NCBI RefSeq assembly: GCF_949987515.2
Contig: NW_027192672.1
Location: 372,001-436,000, forward strand
Reading direction: 5' to 3'
Length of the DNA: 64,000 bases
Source of the DNA: Delphinus delphis
Taxonomy: Eukaryota; Chordata; Mammalia; Artiodactyla; Delphinidae
Numbering within the stretch: the stretch's first letter is position 1; every line of letters begins with the position of its first letter. The position numbers and the translations under genes are program-made. Under the pieces are notes generated by a model, which was not told the DNA's origin, did not search any database, and worked only from the letters and a program-made list of their open reading frames with translations. Below, one piece after another: positions 1 through 9,540 of the stretch.

Positions 1-94
1 GGTCTTCATTTGCTCACCGAACCTCTCCAATCCTATCACTGCTGCGTTTATGCCCCTGTACACATGCTTGATTCTCTTTTGGAGACATAGAAAT

Positions 95-1000
95 CCATAG
101 GTTTTACGATACTTACTAGTCAGGTACATTCTTACGCGTTTAATATGCGGTGTTGAGTCCATTTCGTTGAGCAAGGAGTAGCTCTTGTCTATTCCATATT
201 TGACTTAAGGAACTTTATCTGTGCTCATTTCAATCTCTGGTTTTATGCAGCACCCCAACTCACCTTTCCCCTTAAGCAAGCATAAGTTGGTTTTCTAAAT
301 TTGAAACCCTGTTCTGTTCTGTAATTCAGTTCCTGTGTAGCCAAGTTTACATTCCGTGTATTACTGATATCTTATGATGTTTCTTTTTCTGTGTGACTTA
401 TTTCAGTTAGAATCATCATACCTGAACCCACTCATTGTGCTTCTAAGGGCCTGATGACATAGATTTCATTGCTGAGTGATATTGCTTTGTAAGTAAATAC
501 CACAACTTCTTTATCCATTTTTCACTTTCTGCGATGTTGAACTTGTACTGTGAACGAGGTTCTTATAAACAGAGGCGTCCCAAACTTTGGGGTGGCTGTG
601 TCTTTCTGATTTTAATTTCCCTAAGCTATAGGACCATAAGTGGAAGTGCCCTAGGCTCTGTTGCTTTGTCTTTTAGATGTTTCAGGAAACACCATACACT
701 TCTCCCGAGTGTCTGTTGGCAATTTACATCCCGCCCATCAGCATAACAAGGCTCCCAGTTTCCATGGCCTGTCCTGCCTTTCTGGATTTTACACTTTTTT
801 CAGATGGCCCTTTTGACCGGGGGGAAGTGAGACTTCATTGTAGTGCAGATTTCCTTTGCAAGCTTGCTTGGTTGGCCAAAAAGGGCGTATGCGTTTTTTC
901 CTGAATATATTCAGGAAAAAACGCATACGCCCTTTTTGGCCAAGTGCATCATTGTGGACGTTCTGCCTCTTTTCCTATGCTTTCAATGCAATTCCAGTCT
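95..1000 (-). mobile_element. LINE-1 3' end forming more than half of the satellite monomer
   Basis: Annotated once on monomer 1; it applies to every monomer. The order of landmarks matches the real LINE-1 fragment at 11,015-11,754 and cetartiodactyl LINE-1 3' ends. Satellite TTTCTTTTTCTGTGTGACTT at about 380 corresponds to LINE-1 TTTGTTTTTCTCTTTCTGAC at about 11,298. Satellite GACCGGGGGGAAGTGAGACT near 817 corresponds to ACCAGGTGTGAGGTGATACC near 11,729. Sense LINE-1 is on the minus strand, so 3' UTR-derived DNA is at about 130-330 and the end of ORF2 at about 400-870. Related sequence resumes just after the palindrome, seen best in the divergent monomer at 6,011-6,060. It has no coding capacity. 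Confidence 0.85.
872..943. repeat. 72-bp perfect palindrome, mariner-type MITE remnant
   Basis: The 36-bp arms are exact reverse complements with no spacer, centred between 907 and 908 (CTGAATATATTCAG). The outer ends TTGGCCAAAAAG / CTTTTTGGCCAA resemble the terminal inverted repeats of the small palindromic mariner elements of ruminants, whose hairpins (as I recall) gave rise to the mir-2284/2285 family. It interrupts LINE-1-derived sequence, so it probably inserted into the LINE-1 before tandem amplification. The palindromes of the other monomers are given in their entries. Confidence 0.8.
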
Positions 1001-1578
1001 ACCTCCTGAAATCGGTTTCCTGCAATTCTGCCCCGCTTTCAAGTCCTCTTGGCAGCCTTACTTCAGTCTATTTTTGGGCGATAGCTGTCATTTATAACTC
1101 TGCAGGTTTGTGAATTACAGTGCCCCTGAGCTCCTTTCTTCAACTCGCTTTCTTGTGAGCTGGCCGCAACACCGCAGGATGCCTTCAGGCCCTAATCTGG
1201 TTCCGGCACGGTACGCTGAGCCTTTGGTTAATTCCTCTTCCTGGTGGGAAATGAGAGTGAAATTTGCCCGTCCAGACACCTCCAGCTAGCCTCTCATTGG
1301 TTCTCGCTATTCCTGTTCATCTTTCGCAGAAATTGCAAACTGGGCCAAACAGGAGGTTAAAGGGACTGACTCTCCAAGACGGGAGTGTGTTAGTAAAGCG
1401 TCTGGAATGTTGCACCCGAGTACCAGGGTGGGAAAACTGAGACATATTTGAACACGTCTCCCGTTCACATGGTTGATCATACTTGGGTTCCACATGCATG
1501 TTTTAGCTGAAGGAATAATACCTTAAACCTGGAGAGTTAAGACCCGTGTCATGGGTACCATGCAATATGACTTCAAAG

Positions 1579-3155
1579 GGTCTTCATTTGCTCACCGAAC
1601 CTCTCCAATCCTATCACTGCTGCGTTTATGCCCCTTACACATGCTTGATTCTCTTTCGGAGACATACCAATCCATAGGTTTTAAGATACTTACTAGTCAG
1701 GTACATTCTTAGGCGTTTAATATGCGTTGTTGAGTCCATTTCGTTGAGCAAGGACTAGCTCTTGTCTATTCCATATTTGGCTTAAGGAACTTTATCTGTG
1801 CTCATTTCAATCTCTGGTTTTATGCAGCACCCCAACTCACCTTTCCCCTTAAGCAAGCATAAGTTGGTTTTCTAAATTTGAGACCCTGTTCTGTTCTGTA
1901 ATTCAGTTCCTGTGTAGCGAAGTTTACATTCCGTGTATTACTGATATCTTATGATGTTTCTTTTTCTGTGTGACTTATTTCAGTTAGAATCATCATACCT
2001 GAATCCACTCATTGTGCTGCTAAGGGCCTGATGACATAGATTTCATTGCTGAGTGATATTGCTTTGTAAGTAAATACCACAACTTCTTTATCCATTTTTC
2101 ACTTTCTGCGATGTTGAACTTGTACTGTAAACGAGGTTCTTGTAAACAGAGCCATCCCAAACTTTGGGGTGGCTGTGTCTTTTTGATTTTAATTTCCCTA
2201 AGCTATAGGACCATAAGTGGAAGTGCCCTAGGCTCTGTTGCTTTGTTTTTTCGATGTTTCAGGAAACACCATACACTTCTCCCGAGTGTCTGTTGGCAAT
2301 TTACATCCCGCCCATCAGCAAAACAAGGCTCCCAGTTCTCCATGGCCTGTCGTGCCTTTATGGATTTTACACTTTTTTCAGATGGCCCTTTTGACCAGGT
2401 GGAAATGAGACTTCATTGTAGTGCAGATTTCCTTTGCAAGCTTGCTTGGTTGGCCAAAAAGGGCGTATGCGTTTTTTCCTGAATATATTCAGGAAAAAAC
2501 GCATACGCCCTTTTTGGCCAAGTGCATCATTGTCGAGTTTCTGACTCTCTTCATATGCTTTCAATACAATTCCAGTCTACCTCCTGAAATCGGTTTCCTG
2601 CAATTCTGCCTTGCTTTCAATGCCTCTTCATAGCCTTACCTCAATATATTTTTTAAAAATAGTTGGCCTTTATAACTCTGCAGGTTTTTGAATTGCAGTG
2701 GCCCTTAGCTCCATTTTTTAGCTCTTATTTTTCTGGTATTGCCCCATAACCACAGGATTCCTTGAAGCCCTATTTTTCTTCTGGGGCACCTGCTGTGCCT
2801 TTGGTTAATTCTTCTTACTGATGTGATATTAGAGTGACATGTGCCCATTGAAACCGCTACAGCTAGTTTCTCACTGGTTCCCCCTATTCCCATTCATCCT
2901 CTGCACTAACTGCAGACTGTGCGATACCAGAACTTAAAGGCATTGACTCCATGTGGGGATGTTGTTAGTAAAGCGGCTGGAATGTCGATCCGGAGCCCCA
3001 GGAGAGGAAAAATGAGGTGCGTTTTAGAAACCTTTCCCGATCATATGGTATACCAGTCGCTGGGTTTCCCAAGCATGGTTTAGCTGTAGGAAGATTCCCT
3101 TCAACCTGGAGTGTTGGGACCCTTGGACTGAGTAGCATGAAGTATTGCATTAAAC
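1579..3155 (+). repeat. Satellite monomer 2, chimeric between homogenised and transitional types
   Basis: To about 2,280-2,340 it matches ordinary type A monomers (for example CTCCCGAGTGTCTGTTGGCA). Beyond that it carries variants shared with the monomers at 35,294 and 50,065 (CCTGTCGTGCCTTTATGG, TTTTTAAAAATAGTTGG) and becomes visibly more divergent. The palindrome at 2,450-2,521 is perfect. It is the left-edge monomer of duplicated block 1, and the switch marks a recombination point inside a monomer. Confidence 0.88.
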
Positions 3156-4906
3156 TTTCGGCAGTTGCTCACCAAAGCTCACCAATCCTGTCAGCCCCAA
3201 GTGTCCAGCCTTATGTCTTATCCAGCTGTGGGTTTATATGTGGTCAATCCAGGTTGCATCACAGCCCCTGAGCGAATTTTGTAAGAATTTTTCTCTCTTT
3301 CATTGTTTCAGCGTTTTGTTTTTAAAATTTATTTCTATAATGGGGTTTAGCTCCTTTTCACTGCTGTGTTTGTGCCGCTCTGCACACACTTGATTCCCTT
3401 ATGGAGATATATCAATACATGGGTTTTAAGATTCTTATTCCTCAGATATATTTCTCTGCGGTGTATAGGGTGTGTTGAGGCCTGTTCATTGAGCAAGGTG
3501 TAGATCTTGTCTAATACCTATTTGGTTTATTGAACGGTATCTGTGCCAATTTCAAACTCTGGTTTTATGCATCACCCCACCTCTCCTTTCCCCTTAAGCT
3601 GACATAAGTGTGTTTTCTAAATGTGAGACACTGTTCTGTTCTGTAATTCATTTCTTGTGCAGCCATATTTACCCTCCCTCTATAAGTGATATCTTATGAT
3701 ATGTTTCTTTTTCTGTTTGACTTATTTCAAGTAGTATTATCGGACCTAAATCCACTCTTTATCCTTCTACTAGCCTTATTACATTGATTTCATGGTGAAG
3801 AGATATTCCATTGTACATAAGTACCACATCTTCTTTATCCATTGTTCTCTTTCCTGGGATATTTAAGGTGTACTGAAGTTGAGGTTCTTGTAAACAGAGT
3901 AGCCCTAAACTGTGGTGTGCTTGTGTCTTGTTGATTTTTAGACTTCCCTAGATATACTCCCATGATTGGAAGTGTCCTATGCTCTGTAGCTCTGTTTTTT
4001 AGATGATTTAGGAACCACCATACACTTCTCCAGAGTGGCTCTCGGCAGTTCACACACTGCCTATCAGCGTATAAAGGCTCCCTGTTCTCCATGGCCTGTC
4101 CTGCATTTCTGGTTTTTACAATTTTTTAGGATGACCCTTTTGACCGGTGGGAAGTGAGACTTCTTTGTTGTGCACATTTGCATTGCTTGCTTGCTTCGTT
4201 GCCCATAAAGTGCGTATGCGTTTTTTCCTGGATATAATCAGGAAAAAATGCATACGCCCTTTTGGGCCAACTGCATCATTGTCGAAATTCTGCCGCTTTT
4301 CATGTGCGTTAAAGACGAGTCCAATCTATCTCTTGAAATCTGTTTCTTGCAATTCTGTCTTGCATTCAGATCCTCTTCTTTGCCTTACCTCAACATATTT
4401 TTGGACGTTAGTTTTCATTTATAACTCTGCAGGTTTGTGAATTGCAGTGACCCTGAGCTCCATTTTTTAAGTTGCTCTTTTGTGAGCTGGCCTCAAACCC
4501 GCAGGATTGCTTCAGGCCCTATTTTGGCTCTGGCGAGGCAGGCTGAGCCTTTCTTTAATTCTTATTCTTAATGGGAAATTAGAGTGATATGTGCCCGTCC
4601 AAACCCCTACAACTCTTCTCTCATTGGTTCCCCCTCTTCCCGTTCATCCTCCTCACAATTTGCAAAATGTGTGAAACAGAAGTTTAAATGTGCTGATTCT
4701 CCAAGTGGGGAGATTCTAAGTAGCGTGGCTGGAATGGTGAACAGGAGCACCAGGAGAGGATAAATGAGGTGCATTTTAGACACATCTCCCGATCACATGG
4801 TGTACAGTCCTCTGGGTTTTCCATGCATGTTTTAGCTGTAGGAAGATCCCTTGAACCTGCAGATTTGGGACCCATTGAATGGGTACCAGGTAGTATTACT
4901 TTAAAG
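3156..4906 (+). repeat. Divergent long satellite monomer (about 1.75 kb)
   Basis: It is 1,751 bp from start landmark to start landmark, against 1,577-1,581 in the main array. Compared with short monomers it carries an extra segment at 3,194-3,360 (167 bp). Its length agrees with the non-delphinid form of the cetacean satellite as recalled. The palindrome at 4,199-4,270 is imperfect (left arm CCCATAAAGTGCG, right arm CGCCCTTTTGGG, centre GATATAATC). Many substitutions separate it from the homogenised array. Confidence 0.88.
3194..3360 (+). repeat. 167-bp segment absent from all 1.58-kb monomers
   Basis: In short monomers CAATCCTATCA is followed directly by CTGCTGCGTTTATGC. In this monomer CAATCCTGTCA (ending 3,193) and CTGCTGTGTTTGTGC (from 3,361) are separated by this segment. 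TCA occurs at 3,191-3,193 and again at 3,358-3,360, so loss of one TCA plus the intervening DNA gives the short form. The size accounts for nearly all of the 1,579 versus about 1,749 bp difference. Confidence 0.85.
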
Positions 4907-6580
4907 GGTGTGCATTTCCTCACCCAACCTCACATTTCTCTTAGCGCAAACAGTTTCCAGCCTTATGTCTCATCCTGCTGTGGGTCTAGATGTGTTCAAT
5001 CCATGTTGCATCACCGTCCCTGAGGAAAAGTTGTAAGAGGTTTTCTCTGTCTCTCTGTCGTTTATTTTTTTCAATTTATTACTATATTGGTTACAGCTGA
5101 TTTTCAAAGCTCTGTTTCTTGCTGCTGTACATCCACTTGATTCGCGTACAGAGAGACATCAATAAATTCTTTTTCAGATTCTTACCAGTCGTATATATTC
5201 TTTTCCGGTGACTTGAGTGTGCTGAGTGCAGTTCTTTTAGCTACCGTGTAGGCCTTGTTGATTATCAGTTTGGTATTTGGAATGGTATCTTTGCTAATTT
5301 CAACCTCCTGGATGATGCCTCACCCCTCCCCACCTTTCCCGTTTAGCAGCCTTATGCGTGTTTTCTACATATTTGACTATGTTTTTGTTTTGTAATTTAT
5401 TTCATGTGTAGCCATTTTGGATTCCACCTTTAAGTGATATCTTATGATATGTGTCTTTTTCTTTTTGAATTCTGTCACTTAGAATGATCATACGTAACTC
5501 CTCCGGAGTCGTTACAACTGGCCATATTTCATTGATTTCCAGGCTGAATAATATTCCACTCTACCTAAGTACCACATCTCTATCCATTTTTCCCCTCCAG
5601 AGACATTTAAGTTATATCCTAGTCGAGGATCTTTTAAACAGAGAGGGGGTAAACATTGGGGTGCCTGTGTCCTCTCGATTTTTGTTTTTCCCAAGATATA
5701 CGCCCATGAGTGCAAGTGCCCTATGCTCTGTAGCTCATTTTTTAGATGCTTTAGTAAACACAATACACTTCTCCAGAATGGCCGTTGGCAATATACATTT
5801 CCACTATAAGTCTCACAGGGCTCCCTCTTCTCGTTGCCCTGTCCTGCATTTCTGTTGTTTACGCTTTATGAGGATGGCTCTTCTGACTGATGCGAAGTGA
5901 TATCTTTTGTAGTATTGACTTCCAGTGCCCACCTGTTTGGTTGGCTAAAAAAGTGTATGCCCTTTTCTTGAATATATACAGAAAAGAACGCATACACCCT
6001 TTTTGGCCAACTGCAATGTTGGCAATGTTCAGCTCCTTTTCTTGTGCTTAATGGCGAGTCCTTTCTACCTCCTCAAATCCCTTTCCTGCCATTCTCCCTT
6101 GCTTACAAATCCTTTTCTCTGACTTTCCTCAAGACATTTTTCAGTGATGGATATTTTCAACTCTGCAGTTTTGTGAATTTTACTGCCCCTGAGTTCCATT
6201 GTTCAACTCGTGTTTATGGGAACTGGCCACAAAGCAGCGGGATTTCCTCAAGCCCTATACTGTTTCCATGGGCAACCCTAGCCTTTGGTCAATTCGTCTT
6301 CCTGATTGGAAATTAGAGTGACATGTGCCTGTCTGAACACCTAGGACTTGTCTCTCATTGTTCCTCATCCTTCCGCTTCATCCTCTGGACAAATTCCAAA
6401 CTGTACGCAACAGGATGTTGACAGTGCTGACATCTCCAAGTGGGGAGACTGTTAGTAAAGACGCTGGAGGGGTGAACCCGAGCACCAGGAGATGAGGAGA
6501 TGAGATGCCTTTTCCAAACTCTTCCCGATCAGACGGTATACCATCCTCTGGGTGTGACAGACATGTTTTAGCAGTAGGAA
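4907..6580 (+). repeat. Most divergent long monomer, 3'-truncated at core 1
   Basis: It keeps the long form; distances between equivalent landmarks in this and the preceding monomer are about 1,742 bp. Its LINE-1-derived part stays closer to LINE-1 than the main array does (GGCTGAATAATATTCCAC near 5,542; TCTTTTTCAGATTCTTACC near 5,168). The palindrome at 5,941-6,010 is degraded, but its right flank GGCCAACTGCAA is closer to a mariner end than the flank in short monomers. Satellite homology fades after GTAGGAAGAGTCCCATTC near 6,575. Confidence 0.83.
5941..6010. repeat. Degraded palindrome of the divergent monomer
   Basis: It is a 70-bp version (left TTGGCTAAAAAAGTGTATGC, right CGCATACACCCTTTTTGGCC) with several unpaired positions and centre TGAATATATACAG. 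It is preceded by TTTGG and followed by CTGCAATG, giving a longer inverted-repeat match with mariner-type ends than in the homogenised monomers. Confidence 0.7.
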
Positions 6581-6820
6581 GAGTCCCATTCATGTAAGGA
6601 GAACACCAGGGCTTTTTCAAAATCAGTGTCTCCCTGAAACCCAAACTGGGGAAGTTTTTAAGCTACGGCTACACATATGTTCATTAAGGGCCTTGGGAAG
6701 TAGGCAGAGTCCAAACTTTAGATGATTGAAGTCTTCAGGGTCAGAAGCACTCACCACCAGCTTCCCTTAGGCTACACTTTAACTGTCATTGATAGATGAT
6801 GTCAATAAAAATATCTATTC
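6581..6820. other. Core 1 left edge, unrecognised
   Basis: Satellite homology has ended and no repeat family is recognised. It contains TTCAAAATCAGTGTCTCCC and a stretch that runs into the LINE-1-like piece at 6,821. The same DNA occurs at 40,305-40,544 and 55,065-55,304. Confidence 0.5.
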
Positions 6821-6985
6821 TTTTTCAGATTATTTCCCCTTGTAGGTTATTGCAAAATGTTGAGTGTAGTTCCCTGTGCTATACAGTAGTTCCTTGTTGA
6901 TGATCTATTTTATACATAGCAGTGTGTATGTGTTCATTCCAAACTGTTAATTTATCCCTCCTCCCACCTTTCCCCTTTGGTAATA
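6821..6985 (-). mobile_element. LINE-1 3' UTR fragment
   Basis: TTTTTCAGATT, TGTTGAGTGTAGTTCCCTGT, GCTATACAGTAG and CTTTCCCCTTTGGTAA in order match the antisense 3' UTR of cetartiodactyl LINE-1 closely, much more closely than satellite monomers do. The fragment lies about 1,650 bp after the equivalent position (about 5,170) of the last divergent monomer, roughly one long-monomer period. It could be an independent LINE-1 piece or unamplified DNA of the satellite ancestor. Confidence 0.7.
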
Positions 6986-7319
6986 ATAAATTATAAGATT
7001 TTATACTTCTCAGAAATGGGGGAGCTGAAAGAGAAGTATCATTTTCAATGGAAAAGCATTTAAAACAAGATTGAAGGTTTAACCAAGATTATTAGCTGTA
7101 CATCCTTGGAAAGAAATCACTTCGTTTCTCTAATATTGACCTGACAAATAAGACAAACCTTTTCACTGAACTTGCTTATAAAAAGTGATGGAAATATCAA
7201 ATGGAAGTGTTAAAAACATCTTATTTTACCCGAGCCTTATACACTGTTCTATGTTAACTACAGTTTGGCTCACACATCTGTTCATTGAGGTTACAATAGT
7301 CTCAATTTCTGTTACTGAT
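6986..7319. other. Unrecognised AT-rich stretch of core 1
   Basis: There is no ORF of note, no recognised repeat, and none of the satellite landmarks. It reads like ordinary single-copy intergenic DNA captured in the block. It is repeated in cores 2 and 3. Confidence 0.4.
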
Positions 7320-7735
7320 CCTCCAGAGTGGACCCCAACAAGTGTCCCCCTGCCCAGTGTCATTGGGGCCAACAGATCGAGACTGAGTTTGGTTCACAAG
7401 CAAAGGAAACTTTATATTTTGATCAGAGAATGGAGAGGTGAGAGCATGCACTACCCCGTGGGCTGTGGGCTGGGCTGCTGTGTAGAGATCCTGTCAGAGT
7501 CAGTGGGAGGGAGGGAGGCGGCGGAGCTCTCGAGGGCCGGGTTGGCTGTAGCTCAGGCTCTATATCGTGGAGTCTGCACTGGGCCCCAGGAGCTGAGGTG
7601 TCGACCCAGCCATTCTGCACTAGGAAATCTGGTCTGAAGTGCCGGGTGTGGAACCTCTGCATGCGGGACCCTAGGAGCACGTGAAATTAGACAAAGCACA
7701 AAGGATAAAAAAGGTTAGACTTGACTTTATTGCCC
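7320..7735 (-). mobile_element. Possible 3' LTR / 3' end of the endogenous retrovirus
   Basis: It lies downstream of pol on the minus strand, where a 3' LTR is expected. The minus strand has AATAAA at 7,726-7,731, and near 7,415 AATATAAAG is followed by TTTCCTTTGCTTGTG, resembling the poly(A) region of class-I LTRs. No TG...CA boundaries or second LTR could be established, so this is tentative. The 7,736-8,461 interval between it and pol, where env would lie, has stops in all frames read and no recognisable env motif. Confidence 0.35.
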
Positions 7736-8461
7736 AGATTCTATTTTTATCTCCCAGGGAGTTTTAATGGGCTTTGCTGGGGACAAACCCCTCCTCTGCC
7801 TTTTGTCCCGTTCCTCATTCTTGGAGTGCTGAGGGTGCAGACCCTTCTTCTGTAACTGCTGAGTGCTGAGTTGGGAGCCCTCATACCCTGGGGCGAGGGT
7901 CAGAGCTTCTCCCCAGCAGCCTCCCGGTGACGTTGATTGTCCCCAGGACCCCTGCCTCCCTGCTCGTCCACCTGAGCACCAGCCTTGGAAGTGTTATAGA
8001 TTCTAATGACCTTTAAGGGTCCAGGAAAGAGATGTGCAGAGACGCTGTGGGGGCCGGTTTCACCCCGCCCCACATTTGTTCGGCCACCTTAGGCTGACCG
8101 TCTCTGCCAGCCTAGATGCTCTGACCAGTAGTCTGCGCTTTCTTCAGTTAGGCCCCTGAATTAACGTACAAACAGCACCAGGTGTCAGAGCCCTGCCCGC
8201 TCAACTCCCAGACAGTCCAGGGTCAGTGGTGACCAAGGACCATGATGGCTACTGAGTCAACAGCCTTTTGAAGTAAACAGGAGTCCAGCCGGTCTTATTG
8301 GCCACCATCATCACGGTGTCTGTAGGCTTTTCTATGGTGACAGTGTGGTATACTGTTCCCCCGCCAAGATTATTAGCTCCCCTCTGGGTGCAGTAAGTCC
8401 TGCAAGCAGTAGTCTACTCTTTTGGGACACACTCTTGTTGTTTTATGAGAGAAACTCCAGG

Positions 8462-9540
8462 TCAAGTGATGTTCACACGAGTCGTCATGGTGCCCTGTTG
8501 CCCCCGGTTATCTCTCTGGATGTTGGAGTTGGAGGGCCTCCTCACTCGAGGTCGGTGTGCCCACGGAGCGAACCCTGCAACTTCAGGGCATGGTTGGTGG
8601 TTAGGATCACCACGTGGGGTCCTTTTCCCTTAGGAGGGAGGTGGCCTTTTGGGCTGCTGATTTCCAGGTTTTTAGATACCGCCAGTATCTTGGCCAGATG
8701 TGGCAGTGGGCCAAGCCCCTTAGTGACCGTAGTTTATCCTACCTGGATGGCATTCTTGCATTGTTCCATTTCAAGTGGTCCCAGTTTTTGCACTAATTCT
8801 CCAATGGCGATTCACCTTTCACCGGGAATGTAAAGGTCAAAGGGTTTAGCTAAATTAGGGAGTTCCAGGGCAAGGGTCTGAATTGACTGCTCTTTCCATT
8901 CTTGAAAGGCCACTTCTGGATTCTATTCAAAAGGATCATCATCTTTTCCTTTCAGTGTTTCATATAGAGGCCCAGCTAGTAGACTGTAGCTAGGGATCCA
9001 GAAGCAGCAAACCCTGGCCTCCCCAGGAACCCCTAAGCTGTCTTCTAGTTTTAGAAAGGGGTAAGGCTGAAAATGGTTTCTTCCCTTTCCTGGGATGGGC
9101 TTCTCTGACCTTCTGTGAGAATGAAGCCCAGGCAGGTCACCGCAGTCTGTGATATTTGAGCTTTTTCTTGGACAACTTCTATCCTTTATTGGCTTGGTAG
9201 TTCAGAGGCCTCCTTAGTAGGGCTGGTGATCAGAATGTCGTCTGCATATTGAAGGAGGGTTTCCTTTTCCAGAGGTAGAACTTTTAGGTCTTTAGCTAAG
9301 CTTTCCCCAAAGATGGTGTGGGAATTTTTGCACCCTTGGGGCCAGACGGCCCGGAAGTATTGTTTTAGTTGTATGTTGAGTCCTGCCACTCACAAGCCAA
9401 AATTTCTTGTGACTCTGGGACTAATGGAATACAAAAGAAGGCATCATTGAAGACTAATACAGAATACCATGTCCTGGTGGTTGGTAGAATGACCAGCAGG
9501 GTGTAGGAATTAGGAGCAACTGGAGGTATATCCTCGGTGG
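8462..9540 (-). pseudogene. pol: Decayed class-I (gammaretrovirus-like) pol, core 1
   Basis: Read on the minus strand from 9,540 downwards. The reverse transcriptase fingers/palm region contains DAFFCIPLVPESQ (about 9,409-9,447) and ends at a stop (9,365-9,367). An overlapping frame continues through PQGCKNSHTIFGE to the catalytic YADD (9,237-9,248) and stops at 9,186-9,188. A third frame holds a thumb-like CLGFILTEGQR (about 9,120). The connection region has an in-frame TAG at 8,923-8,925 where the family has tryptophan. Around 8,640-8,740 most of RNase H and integrase is missing, and the text jumps to an integrase C-terminal-like GPHVVILTT (about 8,596-8,623), then a frameshift near 8,576, ending at 8,462-8,464. 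It cannot make an active enzyme. The family assignment is from motif recognition only. Confidence 0.85.

Larger units (their letters stand above)
1..1578 (+). repeat. Satellite monomer 1 (1.58-kb cetacean satellite, type A)
   Basis: The window begins at the point I use as monomer start (GGTCTTCATTTGCTCACC), which recurs at 1,579 and then about every 1,580 bp through the array. Offsets about 100-1,000 resemble an antisense LINE-1 3' end. A perfect 72-bp palindrome lies at 872-943. Offsets about 1,010-1,578 and 1-100 are not recognised. Type A is defined by GCTTTGTAAGTAAATACC near offset 484 and a TGTTGAACTTG start near 535. Identification as the common cetacean satellite rests on period length plus recalled literature, not on a database match. 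Confidence 0.93.

Noticed and set aside
163..180. TTCGTTGAGCAAGG as a possible CENP-B box
   Set aside because: It starts TTCGTTG but lacks the required A and CGGG core positions, so it does not meet the CENP-B consensus.
843..1113. Recurring 84- and 85-codon open frames in nearly every monomer, spanning the palindrome
   Set aside because: They begin at GTG/TTG-type codons, overlap each other out of frame, are lost in the divergent monomers and at several palindrome variants, and recur only because the DNA is tandemly repeated.
7060..7160. Possible MIR SINE (AAATCACTTCGTTTCTC)
   Set aside because: Only a short stretch resembles the MIR core, with no second half or tRNA-like boxes; too weak to call.
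7736..8461. Env region of the retrovirus
   Set aside because: Stops in all frames read on the minus strand and no recognisable envelope motif; only position suggests env.
8345..8833. 162-codon plus-strand open frame in each core
   Set aside because: It is the antisense shadow of the decayed minus-strand pol and has no domain of its own.
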